Below the pieces are notes generated by a model. The model was not told where the DNA came from, made no database searches, and was given only the letters and a program-made list of their open reading frames with translations. From positions 2,480,001 to 2,544,000 of the forward strand of contig CAWEZI010000005.1 of assembly GCA_963813525.1 (NCBI GenBank): a DNA stretch of 64,000 bases. The letters are read 5' to 3'. The stretch comes from Bog-756 sp963813525. Lineage in GTDB: Bacteria > Actinomycetota > Acidimicrobiia > Acidimicrobiales > RAAP-2. Position 1 is the first letter of the stretch. Every line of letters starts with the position of its first letter. This document shows, piece after piece, positions 1-7,559 of this stretch. Both the position numbers and the translations under genes were made by a program.

Positions 1-1096
1 CGTCCCCCCCGTTGACGAGGATGTAGGCCAGAGCCCGGGCCAGGACCAGGGCGTTGCCGTGCCAGGTGTGCATCCGCCCGATCGACCGGGGCGGGGTCAC
101 CCATTGGTAGGAGTCCTCCTGCTCGTCCGAAGTGGTGAGGACCGGCCTGGGTCCGGGTAGGAAGTCGACCAGTCGCTCCGACACCGCCACCGGCCCGGCT
201 CCGGGTCCCCCTCCCCCATGGGGGGTGGCGAAGGTCTTGTGCAGGTTCATGTGGACGATGTCGAACCCCATGTCGCCGGGGCGGACCACGCCCAGGATGG
301 CGTTGAGATTGGCTCCGTCGTAGTAGAGCAGGCCGCCCACGGCGTGGACGGCGGCAGCGATGGCGGCGATGTCCTCCTCGAAGAGGCCGAGGGTGTTGGG
401 ATTGGTGAGCATGATGCCGGCCACGTTCTCGTCGAGGACTTCGTTGAGGGCGGCCATGTCCACACAGCCGCGCCGGTCACTGGGCACGGTCACCACCTCG
501 TAGCCGGCCAGCGTCACCGAGGCCGGGTTGGTGCCGTGGGCCGAGTCCGGGATGATCACGGTCCGCCTGTCCGAGCCCTGCGCCTCGTGCCACGCCCGCA
601 TGAGGAGGAGGCCGGTCAACTCCCCCGCCGCCCCGGCCGCCGGCTGCAGGGTGGCCGCGGCCATGCCGGTGATCTCGCAGAGGGCCTCCTCCAGCGTCGC
701 CAGAAGTTCGAGCCAGCCTTGGCTGAGGGATGCCGGGGCCGCCGGATGGACGGTGGCCAGACCGGGCAGTGCGGCCACCGCGTCACAGACCTTGGGGTTG
801 TACTTCATGGTGCACGAGCCCAGGGGGTAGGCCCCCAGATCGACCGAGAACTGGCGATGAGACAGGCGGGTGAAATGACCGACCAGGTCACGTTCGGACA
901 CCTCGGCCAGGGGTACCGGCTCCGTCCGGAGGTGGTCGGCCGGCACCAGCTCGGTCAGGGGTACCGCGGGCACGCCGGTGGTGCGCAGCGACCATGCCGT
1001 CCGACCGGGATGGGAGAGCTCGAAGAGGGTGGGCTCGGCGGCGTGGCCGAGGAGAGGGGCGCTGTCGGCCTTGCCGCCGGGGGCTGCGGCGCTCAT
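1..1096 (-). CDS. gcvPB: Glycine dehydrogenase (decarboxylating) subunit 2, C-terminus cut by window edge
   Basis: PLP-dependent half of the P-protein of the glycine cleavage system, which decarboxylates glycine and passes the aminomethyl group to lipoyl GcvH. Near residue 120 the translation has the family motif LGSCTMKYNPK. The PLP-lysine segment HKTFATPHGGGGPG is encoded around 195-240. The ATG at 1096 overlaps the TGA of gcvPA as ATGA, so the two subunits are probably translationally coupled. The frame stays open to base 1 and ends in AYILVNGGD, so the last part of the protein lies outside the window. The split two-subunit P-protein differs from the single-chain GcvP of many bacteria. Confidence 0.95.
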   Translation of the reverse strand, partial: MSAAAPGGKADSAPLLGHAAEPTLFELSHPGRTAWSLRTTGVPAVPLTELVPADHLRTEPVPLAEVSERDLVGHFTRLSHRQFSVDLGAYPLGSCTMKYNPKVCDAVAALPGLATVHPAAPASLSQGWLELLATLEEALCEITGMAAATLQPAAGAAGELTGLLLMRAWHEAQGSDRRTVIIPDSAHGTNPASVTLAGYEVVTVPSDRRGCVDMAALNEVLDENVAGIMLTNPNTLGLFEEDIAAIAAAVHAVGGLLYYDGANLNAILGVVRPGDMGFDIVHMNLHKTFATPHGGGGPGAGPVAVSERLVDFLPGPRPVLTTSDEQEDSYQWVTPPRSIGRMHTWHGNALVLARALAYILVNGGD

Positions 1097-2436
1097 GCCA
1101 CGGCCTTGGCCAGTGCCGTCACGTAGGCATCGATTTCGGCCCGGGTCCGTCGTTCGGTCACGGCCACCAACAGTCCCTTCTCGTCCTCCACGTACTCGGT
1201 ATCCAGGGCGATGCCGGCCAGGAAGCCGGAGTCGGCCATGCGCTCGATCACCACCGGTGCCGGGGTCGGGAGTCGAACGGCGAACTCCCGCAGGACGGGT
1301 CGGTCGGTGGCGGCCTCGATGCCGTCGATGGCCAGTACCGCCTGGCGCGTGTAGTGGGTGGCCTGGGCGCACCGTCGGGCTATCGCAGCCAGACCCGACG
1401 TGCCGAGCCATCCCAGCTGGATGGCAGCGGTGACCGCCATCAGGGTCTGATTGGTACAGACGTTGGACGTGGCCTTCTCCCGACGGATGTCCTGTTCGCG
1501 GGCCCTCAGCGTGGTCACGTAGGCCCGGCGGCCGTCGACATCGACCGACTCGCCCACCAGGCGACCGGGTAGCCGGCGCACGTGGGCCGGGGCGCAGGCG
1601 AACAAGCCGAGGTAGGGGCCCCCGAATCCGAGGCTGGTCCCGAAGGCCTGTCCCTCCCCGACGACCACGTCGGCCCCCCACTCCCCTGCCGATCGGAGAA
1701 CCCCGGCGGCCACCTGGTCTGCCCCCACCACCATCAGGGCCCCGACCCGGTCGCACAACTGGCGGACCGCCCCCATCTCCTCGATGCAACCGAGGTAGTT
1801 GGGGTAGCCCACCACCACGACGCCCGGCGGCTCGGCTCCCCCGTCGGTGGGCCAGGCGGTGGTCCCGCCGACCAGAGGAACGGTGGTCACCCGGTGGCCG
1901 GTCCCCGCCGCGCAGGTGGCCAGCAGTTGGCGCCAATGGGGATGGACCCCGGCCGAAATCCAGACCTCCTGGCGCCCGGAGGCGGCCACCCCAAGGTTGA
2001 CCGCCTCGACCATGGCTGATCCGCCGTCGTAGAGGGAGGCGTTGGCGATGGGTAGCCCGGCCAGCCGGGCCACCATCGTCTGGAACTCGAATACGGCCTG
2101 CAGTACCCCTTGGGCCACCTCGGGTTGGTAGGGCGTGTACGAGGTGACGAACTCCGACCGACCGGCCAGGGCACGGGTCACCGGAGGGGTCTCGTGGTCG
2201 TAGGCCCCGCCGCCGGCGAAGCAGACCAGGCGGTCGGACCGGGCCCGGTTGCGTTCGGCGAACTCCTCCATGGTGGCCATCACGTCGGGCTCAGCGCTCC
2301 CGGCGGCCAGCTCCAGCCCGTGCTGGAGCCGGAGGGCAACGGGCACCACGTCGAAGAGCTGGTCCACCGAAGTGAGTCCGAGGAATTGCAGCATGCTCGC
2401 CACTTCGTCCTCGGTGTGGGGAATGTAGGTGGCCAC
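1093..2436 (-). CDS. gcvPA: Glycine dehydrogenase (decarboxylating) subunit 1
   Basis: 447-residue N-terminal-half subunit of the split P-protein, which pairs with GcvPB to form the active decarboxylase. The N-terminus MATYIPHTEDEVASMLQFLG is typical of the family, and the length matches other GcvPA proteins (about 440-450). Its stop overlaps the start of gcvPB, and it begins 3 bp after the stop of gcvT, so gcvT-gcvPA-gcvPB form one minus-strand operon. gcvH is not visible here and must lie elsewhere or to the left. Confidence 0.95.
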   Translation of the reverse strand: MATYIPHTEDEVASMLQFLGLTSVDQLFDVVPVALRLQHGLELAAGSAEPDVMATMEEFAERNRARSDRLVCFAGGGAYDHETPPVTRALAGRSEFVTSYTPYQPEVAQGVLQAVFEFQTMVARLAGLPIANASLYDGGSAMVEAVNLGVAASGRQEVWISAGVHPHWRQLLATCAAGTGHRVTTVPLVGGTTAWPTDGGAEPPGVVVVGYPNYLGCIEEMGAVRQLCDRVGALMVVGADQVAAGVLRSAGEWGADVVVGEGQAFGTSLGFGGPYLGLFACAPAHVRRLPGRLVGESVDVDGRRAYVTTLRAREQDIRREKATSNVCTNQTLMAVTAAIQLGWLGTSGLAAIARRCAQATHYTRQAVLAIDGIEAATDRPVLREFAVRLPTPAPVVIERMADSGFLAGIALDTEYVEDEKGLLVAVTERRTRAEIDAYVTALAKAVA

Positions 2437-2439
2437 AGG

Positions 2440-3567
2440 TCAGCCGCCTTCCGCCACCGCCCACTGGCCCGCGTGTACGAACGGGGTGGGGACGGCGGTG
2501 GCGGGCAGGGTGTGGCCCTTCTGGACGATGTCGAAAGTCATCGAAGGCTCGGTGTTGAAGTCGTGGTCGACGAAGGCCAGGGCGATCCCACGCTCGAGCA
2601 TGGGCGAGAAATTGCCACTGGTCACTGTCCCGGCCCGGCGGCCGTCCCTCACCACCTCCGATCCCTGGCGCGGCGGACGGCGACCAGCGGTGGTCAGTCC
2701 GACCAGCCGGCGGCGTACGCCGCGCCGGCGCTCCTCGATCAGGGCCGGCAGTCCTCGGAACTCCTGTTTGTCCCAACCGACGACCCATCCCAGGCCGGCC
2801 TGGAGGGGAGTGATGCCCGGTCCGAGCTCGTGCCCGTGCAGGGGGAGTCCCGCCTCGAGGCGCAACGTGTCGCGGGCGCCGAGTCCGGCCGGTCGAATGC
2901 CGGTGGCCGAGAGGGCCGACCACAGTGCTTCGGCGGCGTCGGCCGGAACGGCGCATTCGACACCGTCCTCGCCGGTGTATCCGGTGCCCGCCACCACGCA
3001 GGGCACGCCGTCCCAGACGAAGGGCATCACCCCGAAGCGGGGGACGGTGGCGGCATCGGGGGCCACCGTGGCCAGCCGGGCCCGGGCGTGGGGTCCCTGG
3101 ACGGCGATGATGCAGCGGGAGTCGGTCGAATTCTCTCCCCCCACGGCCTCCTCGACAGGGGCCGTGTTGGAGGCGTTGGGCATCACGTCGAACGTCCCGT
3201 CGGCCAGCCACCAGACGATGATGTCGTCCACCACCGAGCCGTCGTCGTCGAGAAGATGGGTGTACTGGGCCCGGCCCGGTGCCACCCGACGGAGGTCGTT
3301 GGACAGGGCCGACTGCAGGCGGTCGAAGGCATCGTCGCCCTCGACCCGCACCGTGCCCAGGTGGCTCACGTCGAACATGACCGAATCGGTCCGACAGACC
3401 CGGTGCTCAGCCAGGGTTCCCTCGCCGTAGGAGAGGGGCATTTCCCAGCCGCCGAAGGGAACCAGCCGTGCTCCGAGACGTCGGTGGACGTCGATCAGTG
3501 CGGTGTGCCGCAGAGGCCCCCCGACCCCGGGCCCCGACTGGTCGAGTGCCGTCGAGGTCTCACCCAC
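2440..3567 (-). CDS. gcvT: Aminomethyltransferase (glycine cleavage T protein)
   Basis: Transfers the methylene group from aminomethyl-lipoyl-GcvH to tetrahydrofolate, releasing ammonia. The segment LVPFGGWEMPLSYGEG near the N-terminus and the C-terminal TLPATAVPTPFV are standard T-protein signatures. I start it at the GTG at 3567 (375 residues, the normal length). Upstream codons stay open to 3699 but encode nothing family-like, and the GTG sits 6 nt after a TATCCT hexamer, which fits a leaderless mRNA. It is the first gene of gcvT-gcvPA-gcvPB. Confidence 0.92.
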   Translation of the reverse strand: MGETSTALDQSGPGVGGPLRHTALIDVHRRLGARLVPFGGWEMPLSYGEGTLAEHRVCRTDSVMFDVSHLGTVRVEGDDAFDRLQSALSNDLRRVAPGRAQYTHLLDDDGSVVDDIIVWWLADGTFDVMPNASNTAPVEEAVGGENSTDSRCIIAVQGPHARARLATVAPDAATVPRFGVMPFVWDGVPCVVAGTGYTGEDGVECAVPADAAEALWSALSATGIRPAGLGARDTLRLEAGLPLHGHELGPGITPLQAGLGWVVGWDKQEFRGLPALIEERRRGVRRRLVGLTTAGRRPPRQGSEVVRDGRRAGTVTSGNFSPMLERGIALAFVDHDFNTEPSMTFDIVQKGHTLPATAVPTPFVHAGQWAVAEGG

Positions 3568-3573
3568 GCCGAA

Positions 3574-3579
3574 AGGATA
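3574..3579 (-). promoter_or_regulatory. Leaderless -10 element of gcvT
   Basis: TATCCT on the minus strand ends 6 nt before the chosen GTG of gcvT. No Shine-Dalgarno lies between, and no convincing -35 is visible. This is the spacing expected when transcription starts at the first base of the start codon. Confidence 0.55.
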
Positions 3580-3592
3580 TCGGGGCCGACGC

Positions 3593-3991
3593 TCAGGCTG
3601 TGCGGGCCACAGACAATGGGCGGCGGCTGTCGCCGGCCAGACCGTACTTGGCCAGGAGGGCGAGGGTGTCTCTCTGGTAGAGAACGGTGACCCGGACATC
3701 CGGATATAGCTGGCCCATGCGGCGGACCTTGCCGTTCTTTTTGGTGACCAGTCGCTGGTTGAGCGTGGTCACCTCCACGAACAGCCCGGGCTCCGGCAGC
3801 CAGAAGTCGGGCCGGAAGCCGGCTGTGGGTCGCCCGTTCTCGTTCCACTCGAGGGCGAATTCGACCGGCTCGTACTCCCAGGAGACCCCGTAGAAATCGA
3901 GGATCCGTGCGAAACGCCGTTCCGATTCGTGGGCAAATCGCGGCACCGGAAAGAAATCGCTGTCTCGAGGGCGCGGTGTCACCACCGCCAC
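3593..3991 (-). CDS. Small PD-(D/E)XK-nuclease-like protein of unknown role
   Basis: About 132 residues from the GTG at 3991; GTGs at 3985 and 3982 are alternatives, and the longer open frame would run into the MerR gene. A helix-forming N-terminus (HESERRFARILDFYGVSWEY) is followed by GFRPDFWLPEPGLFVEVT. The order PDF, about ten residues, then VEVT resembles the catalytic core of very-short-patch and PD-(D/E)XK endonucleases, but the usual Lys after E-x is Thr here; K residues follow ten positions later (VTKKNGKV). It lies between the MerR gene and gcvT in the same orientation. Family and activity are not established. Confidence 0.6.
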   Translation of the reverse strand: MAVVTPRPRDSDFFPVPRFAHESERRFARILDFYGVSWEYEPVEFALEWNENGRPTAGFRPDFWLPEPGLFVEVTTLNQRLVTKKNGKVRRMGQLYPDVRVTVLYQRDTLALLAKYGLAGDSRRPLSVARTA

Positions 3992-4022
3992 CGGGACACG
4001 TCGACGTCGTGTGCCTGACCTG

Positions 4023-4562
4023 TCAACGCTCGGCAACCTCAGCATGCAGCGACGGGGCGGCGGACGGGTGGTTGCTCGGGACCGGTGCGTCGTTGGCGGC
4101 GATCTCCACGATGGCGGCCTCGAGCTCGGACACCACGCCAGCCAACGGAAGGATGTTGAAGACCCCTTGGCCACCGGCCAGCAGGTCGACGATGTCGCCG
4201 TTGGAGTGGGCCAAAACCGAACGGTTCCCGATCAGGACCAGCTGGGCCGATGCCAGGTCCGCTCCCAAGTCGCCCCGCAGGCAAACGACTGCCTGGCGCG
4301 CCTGTTGCAGTTTGAGGCCGGCATCGAGAAGGCGCTTGATGACTTTGAGCTCGAGCACGTCACGATAGGCGTATCGACGCTGGCTGCCGCTGCCGGTGGC
4401 GTCGGTGATCGAGGGTCGGAGGAGGTCGGTCCGGGCCCAGTAGTCGAGCTGTCGATAGGTGATGCCGACCAAGGCACAGACCTGGGCACCACGGAAGCCT
4501 TCATCGGGACCGACCCCGGAGAGACCCCCGGAGTCAACGGCCTCGCCGGACTGTTCTGGCAC
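4023..4562 (-). CDS. MerR-family transcriptional regulator (Rv1828/Rv1830-like)
   Basis: 179 residues. A MerR-type winged helix-turn-helix sits at about residues 24-95, with the characteristic TYRQLDYWARTDLLRPS and SGSQRRYAYRDVLELKVIKR segments. The C-terminal part (VDLLAGGQGVFNI) resembles the regulators encoded near the glycine cleavage genes of mycobacteria. It has no cysteine cluster, so it is not a metal-sensing MerR. The start is GTG at 4562, preceded at good spacing by GGAGGA. A perfect dyad lies 40 bp upstream and may be its own operator. The regulatory target cannot be read from sequence. Confidence 0.85.
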   Translation of the reverse strand: MPEQSGEAVDSGGLSGVGPDEGFRGAQVCALVGITYRQLDYWARTDLLRPSITDATGSGSQRRYAYRDVLELKVIKRLLDAGLKLQQARQAVVCLRGDLGADLASAQLVLIGNRSVLAHSNGDIVDLLAGGQGVFNILPLAGVVSELEAAIVEIAANDAPVPSNHPSAAPSLHAEVAER

Positions 4563-4587
4563 TCAGTTCCTCCACCTCATCCGCAGG

Positions 4588-4623
4588 TTGACTGTGAAGC
4601 TGATCAGGAGCCTGATCGTCAAC
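4588..4623 (-). promoter_or_regulatory. Candidate promoter/operator of the MerR gene
   Basis: On the minus strand a TTGAC -35-like box (4618-4622) is followed directly by the perfect dyad GATCAGGCTCCTGATC (forward 4602-4617; 7-bp arms, 2-bp centre). A GTTGAC inverted copy lies at 4588-4593. A dyad in the -35/-10 spacer is the classic MerR operator position. No good -10 hexamer is evident, so this is tentative. Confidence 0.4.
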
Positions 4624-4756
4624 CCACACCTCACCGTGACCGTCGAGATCCAGGGTATCACACGGCCGTAATTACGCACGTGTGACCTCCGCCGACCGGG
4701 ACCGCCGCTCGGCCGGCTGATTTGGACCGACAACCGGCGGGGGCAATGATCGGTCC

Positions 4757-5086
4757 ATGACTGTGGTCAAAATCAATGCCATCACCGTCCGGGAGGGATC
4801 CGGCGACGAGCTGGCCGACCGTTTCGCCCATCGGGCCGGGGCGGTGGACGATGCCGACGGATTCGAGGGATTCGAGCTCCTCAGACCGACCGACCAACGA
4901 GGGGTATGGCTGGTGGTCACCCGTTGGCGCGACGAAGCGTCCTTCGACGCCTGGGTCTCCTCCCCCGCCTTCGCCCACGGCCACCGAGGCCCGGCTCCGT
5001 CGGACGGCGAGGCCAACCCGCCGCCGGTGGGCGTGCACAGCGAGGTGTGGTCGTACGAGATCGTCGCTCTCCCTTCGCAGCCGTGA
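4757..5086 (+). CDS. MhuD-like heme-degrading monooxygenase (ABM fold)
   Basis: 109-residue antibiotic-biosynthesis-monooxygenase-fold protein. VKINAITV at the N-terminus, GFEGFELLRP, and VVTRWRDEASFDAW match mycobacterial MhuD closely. Asn7 and Trp66, both important in MhuD heme degradation, occur at the same positions, and the heme-ligand histidine region is present as AFAHGHRG (His74/His76). MhuD cleaves heme to iron plus mycobilin-type products in the cytosol. The ATG at 4757 has no clear Shine-Dalgarno; AATGAT lies 6 nt upstream. First gene of a four-gene overlapping operon. Heme is the likely substrate by homology only. Confidence 0.85.
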   Translation: MTVVKINAITVREGSGDELADRFAHRAGAVDDADGFEGFELLRPTDQRGVWLVVTRWRDEASFDAWVSSPAFAHGHRGPAPSDGEANPPPVGVHSEVWSYEIVALPSQP

Positions 5087-5688
5087 CCGAGCCTGACGGC
5101 ACCGGAGGTGAGTCCCTGCCCGTGCACCGCCGTTCGCTGGAGTACGAGGTCTTCGACCACGGTGAGATCCTCTCTGTGGTGGGAACCCTCCGCGACACCC
5201 GGCCGTGGGCGGAGGGTTCGGACGTGTCGGTGGTGCACGACATGGCGTTGCGGGTATCGGTCCGGATCGACGATCTGACCATCACCGAGGCTCGGGCCGA
5301 AATGCGCACATTTCCCCACACCGAATGCCCGGGGATCGTCCAGGCCTTCGCCGGCCTGGCCGGCCTCCGTATCACCCGGGGCTATACCCGCCAGGTCCAG
5401 CAGATGTTCGGCGGGCCCCTGGGGTGTACCCATCTCGAGCAGTTGGCTCGATCGCTCGGACCGGTGGTCGTCCAGGCGGTTACCTCGCGTCGCGCTCTGG
5501 CCATGCGTCGAGGGCAGGTCGAGGATCTGCTGGCCGACACCGGCAGCCCCTGGGCCCGGGACTCGTGTCACGTCTGGGCCACCGACGGCATCGCCGAACA
5601 GAAGCTGGCGGCCGGTTGGCGGCCGGGGGTGGGTGCCTACCCCTCGCCTGCACTGGCCTGGTTCCGATCCTCGGATGACCGGTCGTGA
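5083..5688 (+). CDS. DUF2889 family protein
   Basis: 201 residues from the GTG at 5083, which overlaps the stop of the MhuD-like gene as GTGA. The pattern RRSLEYEVFDHGEILSVVG, an HDMALRVSVRIDDLTITEA segment, then FPHTECP and a GCTHLEQLAR motif is that of DUF2889. No biochemical function is known. One Cys-Thr-His cluster (GCTH) could bind metal. Translational coupling on both sides (GTGA upstream, GTGA downstream) ties it to heme degradation and a lipoprotein, but the link is inferred. Confidence 0.85.
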   Translation: MTEPDGTGGESLPVHRRSLEYEVFDHGEILSVVGTLRDTRPWAEGSDVSVVHDMALRVSVRIDDLTITEARAEMRTFPHTECPGIVQAFAGLAGLRITRGYTRQVQQMFGGPLGCTHLEQLARSLGPVVVQAVTSRRALAMRRGQVEDLLADTGSPWARDSCHVWATDGIAEQKLAAGWRPGVGAYPSPALAWFRSSDDRS

Positions 5689-6221
5689 GCTCTGCCGGTC
5701 GCCGCTCACCACTGATCGGGTTGATGGTGGCCGGTTGCTTGGCGGCCGGCGTGGTGGTCACCGGCTGCACGACGGCGGGGACGGCGGTGACCACACCGTT
5801 CGCCACCACCACCCCGGTGCTCCAGCACGGTCCGACCTATGAGATCAAGGCAGCCTCCATCAGCGGGCTGGGACCGGTCCTGGTGAACGGCCAGGGAATC
5901 ACCGTGTACATGTTCGCCAGCGATCACCGGGGGTCACCGTCGCGGTGCTACGGCATCTGCGCCATCCAGTGGCCGGCGGTCGTTCTCCCGTCGGGGGTGG
6001 CTGCGCCGGTGGCCGGACCGGGTATTCGTGCCGGGTTGCTGGGCACGGCGCCCCGCACCGACGGCACCACTCAGATCACCTACAACGGGTGGCCCCTCTA
6101 TCGTTGGCCGCCCGACCGGTCACCGGGCCAGGCCACGGGTCAGGCCCTGACCAACGCCGGCGGGCTGTGGTTCGTCGTCGACCCGGTCGGCAACCCGGTA
6201 CGGACCCCGCTCAGCGCATGA
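5685..6221 (+). CDS. Secreted lipoprotein with Lipoprotein_15 (COG4315-type) repeats
   Basis: 178 residues. A hydrophobic signal segment ends in the lipobox VVTGC, so it is probably lipidated and anchored outside the membrane. Two repeats follow: YMFASDHRGSPSRCYGICA with IQWPAVV, and ITYNGWPLYRWPPDRSPG, which are the hallmarks of the PF03640 family found in many actinobacteria. The two cysteines in the first repeat may pair. The GTG start overlaps the previous stop (GTGA), and its own stop overlaps the next ATG. Ligand unknown. Confidence 0.85.
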   Translation: MSSAGRRSPLIGLMVAGCLAAGVVVTGCTTAGTAVTTPFATTTPVLQHGPTYEIKAASISGLGPVLVNGQGITVYMFASDHRGSPSRCYGICAIQWPAVVLPSGVAAPVAGPGIRAGLLGTAPRTDGTTQITYNGWPLYRWPPDRSPGQATGQALTNAGGLWFVVDPVGNPVRTPLSA

Positions 6222-6547
6222 CCCGCCCACCCCTGCCGATCCGGAGGGTGCTCGTCGACCGGTCCCTCTGGTCGCTCAATTCCTCCGGCTCGATCCTGTC
6301 GATCGGCTCGAAAGGCTCGATTCTCTCGATTGGCTCGGTCGGCTCGATCCTGTCGGTCGGATCGGTCGGGTCCGCCCTGTCCATCGCCTCGGTGGGAAGC
6401 TTCCTCGGCCTGGGCTCGCTGCTCTCCTTCGCCTCGGTGCTTTCGGTCATGTCCTCCCGGTCGGTCGGCGCAGTGCTGGCCGAGGGTCGGCGGCGGCCGA
6501 CCGGTTCAGTTGGTGGGCCCGCCCAACCAACCCCGTTTGCGGAATAG
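6218..6547 (+). CDS. Nonapeptide-repeat (GSILSIGSx) protein
   Basis: 109 residues starting at an ATG that overlaps the lipoprotein stop (ATGA). Residues 24-77 are six consecutive 9-residue units of the type GSILSIGSV, degenerating toward the C-terminus. A basic, proline-containing head precedes them and an Arg/Pro-rich tail follows. There is no signal peptide or classical transmembrane helix. Alternating Ser/Gly and Ile/Leu suggests a stacked beta structure or self-assembling sheet. The 27-bp DNA period is visible. The 3' end overlaps the convergent corA gene by 42 bp. I do not know the function. Confidence 0.75.
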   Translation: MTRPPLPIRRVLVDRSLWSLNSSGSILSIGSKGSILSIGSVGSILSVGSVGSALSIASVGSFLGLGSLLSFASVLSVMSSRSVGAVLAEGRRRPTGSVGGPAQPTPFAE

Positions 6548-7480
6548 ATAGAGGAGCCCGGCGGCCGAGGCCAGCTCGATGCCGAGGCCGAAGACGAAAA
6601 AGGCCCACAGCCCGTTGATGTGCCCGACCAGCCATGAGAAGTTCTGTCCGAAGAACCCGGTGAGGAAGCTGAGAGGCAGGAAGACGGTGGCGATGATGGT
6701 CAGTTGCTTCATGACCACGTTGAGCCGGTTGGACACGGTGGAGAGATGGGTGTCCATCACCCCGCTCAACAGGTCGCGGTAGCCGTCCACCAGGTCGCTG
6801 ATGCGGATCAGGTGGTCGTAGATGTCCCGCAGGTAGCGCAAGCCCTCATCGGTCACCCCGGGGAGCACGGTGACACCCGAGGAGATGCTGGCGAACATGT
6901 CGCGCTCGGGTGTCACCACCTTCCGGACGGTGATCAGTGAGCGCTTCATGTCAAAGAGGGTGCCGAGCTGTGCGTCGGTGGGGGCCACCAAAATGGCGTC
7001 TTCGAGCTCGTCGATCCGGTTGTCGAAGTCGTTGAGCATGGGGAAGAAGGTGTCGACCAGCTGGTCGATGATCAGGTAGATGAGGGCCACCGGGGGCGAG
7101 TGGACCTCGGCGGTGCGGTGATGGGCAATCCGGCTGTGTACCACGTCCACGGGAGCACAGGGCCCGCGATGGACGGTGATGAGGAATTTCTCGGCGAAGA
7201 TGAAGTGGACCTCGTCGGTCGTCCCCAGTGAGGGCGGTGCCCCGTGCACCACCATGTACATGAAGTCGTCGTAGTCATCGATCTTCGGTCGCTGCCCGAA
7301 GTGCCGGACGTCCTCCACGGCCAGCGGATGGATCTTGAAGGCGTTGAGCAGCAGATCGTTGGCCTCCTGGTCAACGTCGTCGAGATCGAGCCAGAAGAAC
7401 TCCCCGGCTTGCAGGTGGCGCTCGACAGTTGCCCGATCAGCCGGTGCCGGGGTGCCCTCGAAGGACAGCGTTCCCTTCAT
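6506..7480 (-). CDS. corA: CorA-family divalent cation transporter with GQN in place of GMN
   Basis: 324 residues. The N-terminal cytosolic domain (FWLDLDD, HPLAVEDVRHFGQRPKIDDYDDF) and two C-terminal helices are typical of CorA Mg2+/Co2+ channels. The selectivity loop reads GFFGQNFSWL, so the near-invariant Gly-Met-Asn is Gly-Gln-Asn. That change is known in divergent members and may alter ion preference (for example the ZntB branch has different loops). The ATG at 7480 is preceded by AGGGA at 6-7 nt. Confidence 0.9.
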   Translation of the reverse strand: MKGTLSFEGTPAPADRATVERHLQAGEFFWLDLDDVDQEANDLLLNAFKIHPLAVEDVRHFGQRPKIDDYDDFMYMVVHGAPPSLGTTDEVHFIFAEKFLITVHRGPCAPVDVVHSRIAHHRTAEVHSPPVALIYLIIDQLVDTFFPMLNDFDNRIDELEDAILVAPTDAQLGTLFDMKRSLITVRKVVTPERDMFASISSGVTVLPGVTDEGLRYLRDIYDHLIRISDLVDGYRDLLSGVMDTHLSTVSNRLNVVMKQLTIIATVFLPLSFLTGFFGQNFSWLVGHINGLWAFFVFGLGIELASAAGLLYLFRKRGWLGGPTN

Positions 7481-7559
7481 CGAGATCCCTGCATGGTGAG
7501 ATTCTGCTCCGGTCGCCGGTGCCCGGGTGGGATGGGCGGTCCCCCATCGGTGCCGCCAT

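Noticed and set aside
218..1126. Long plus-strand frame over gcvPB
   Set aside because: Antisense to clear GcvPB coding; composition (Gly/His/Arg-rich) is the usual shadow in high-GC DNA.
3568..3592. Glycine riboswitch upstream of gcvT
   Set aside because: Only 25 bp separate gcvT from the next gene, too short for a riboswitch.
2110..3690. 526-codon plus-strand frame
   Set aside because: Antisense to gcvPA and gcvT; no ribosome site and no recognisable domain.
5083..5688. Longer DUF2889 start at 4906
   Set aside because: Would overlap the MhuD-like gene by 180 bp with non-family sequence; GTG 5083 gives the coupled start.
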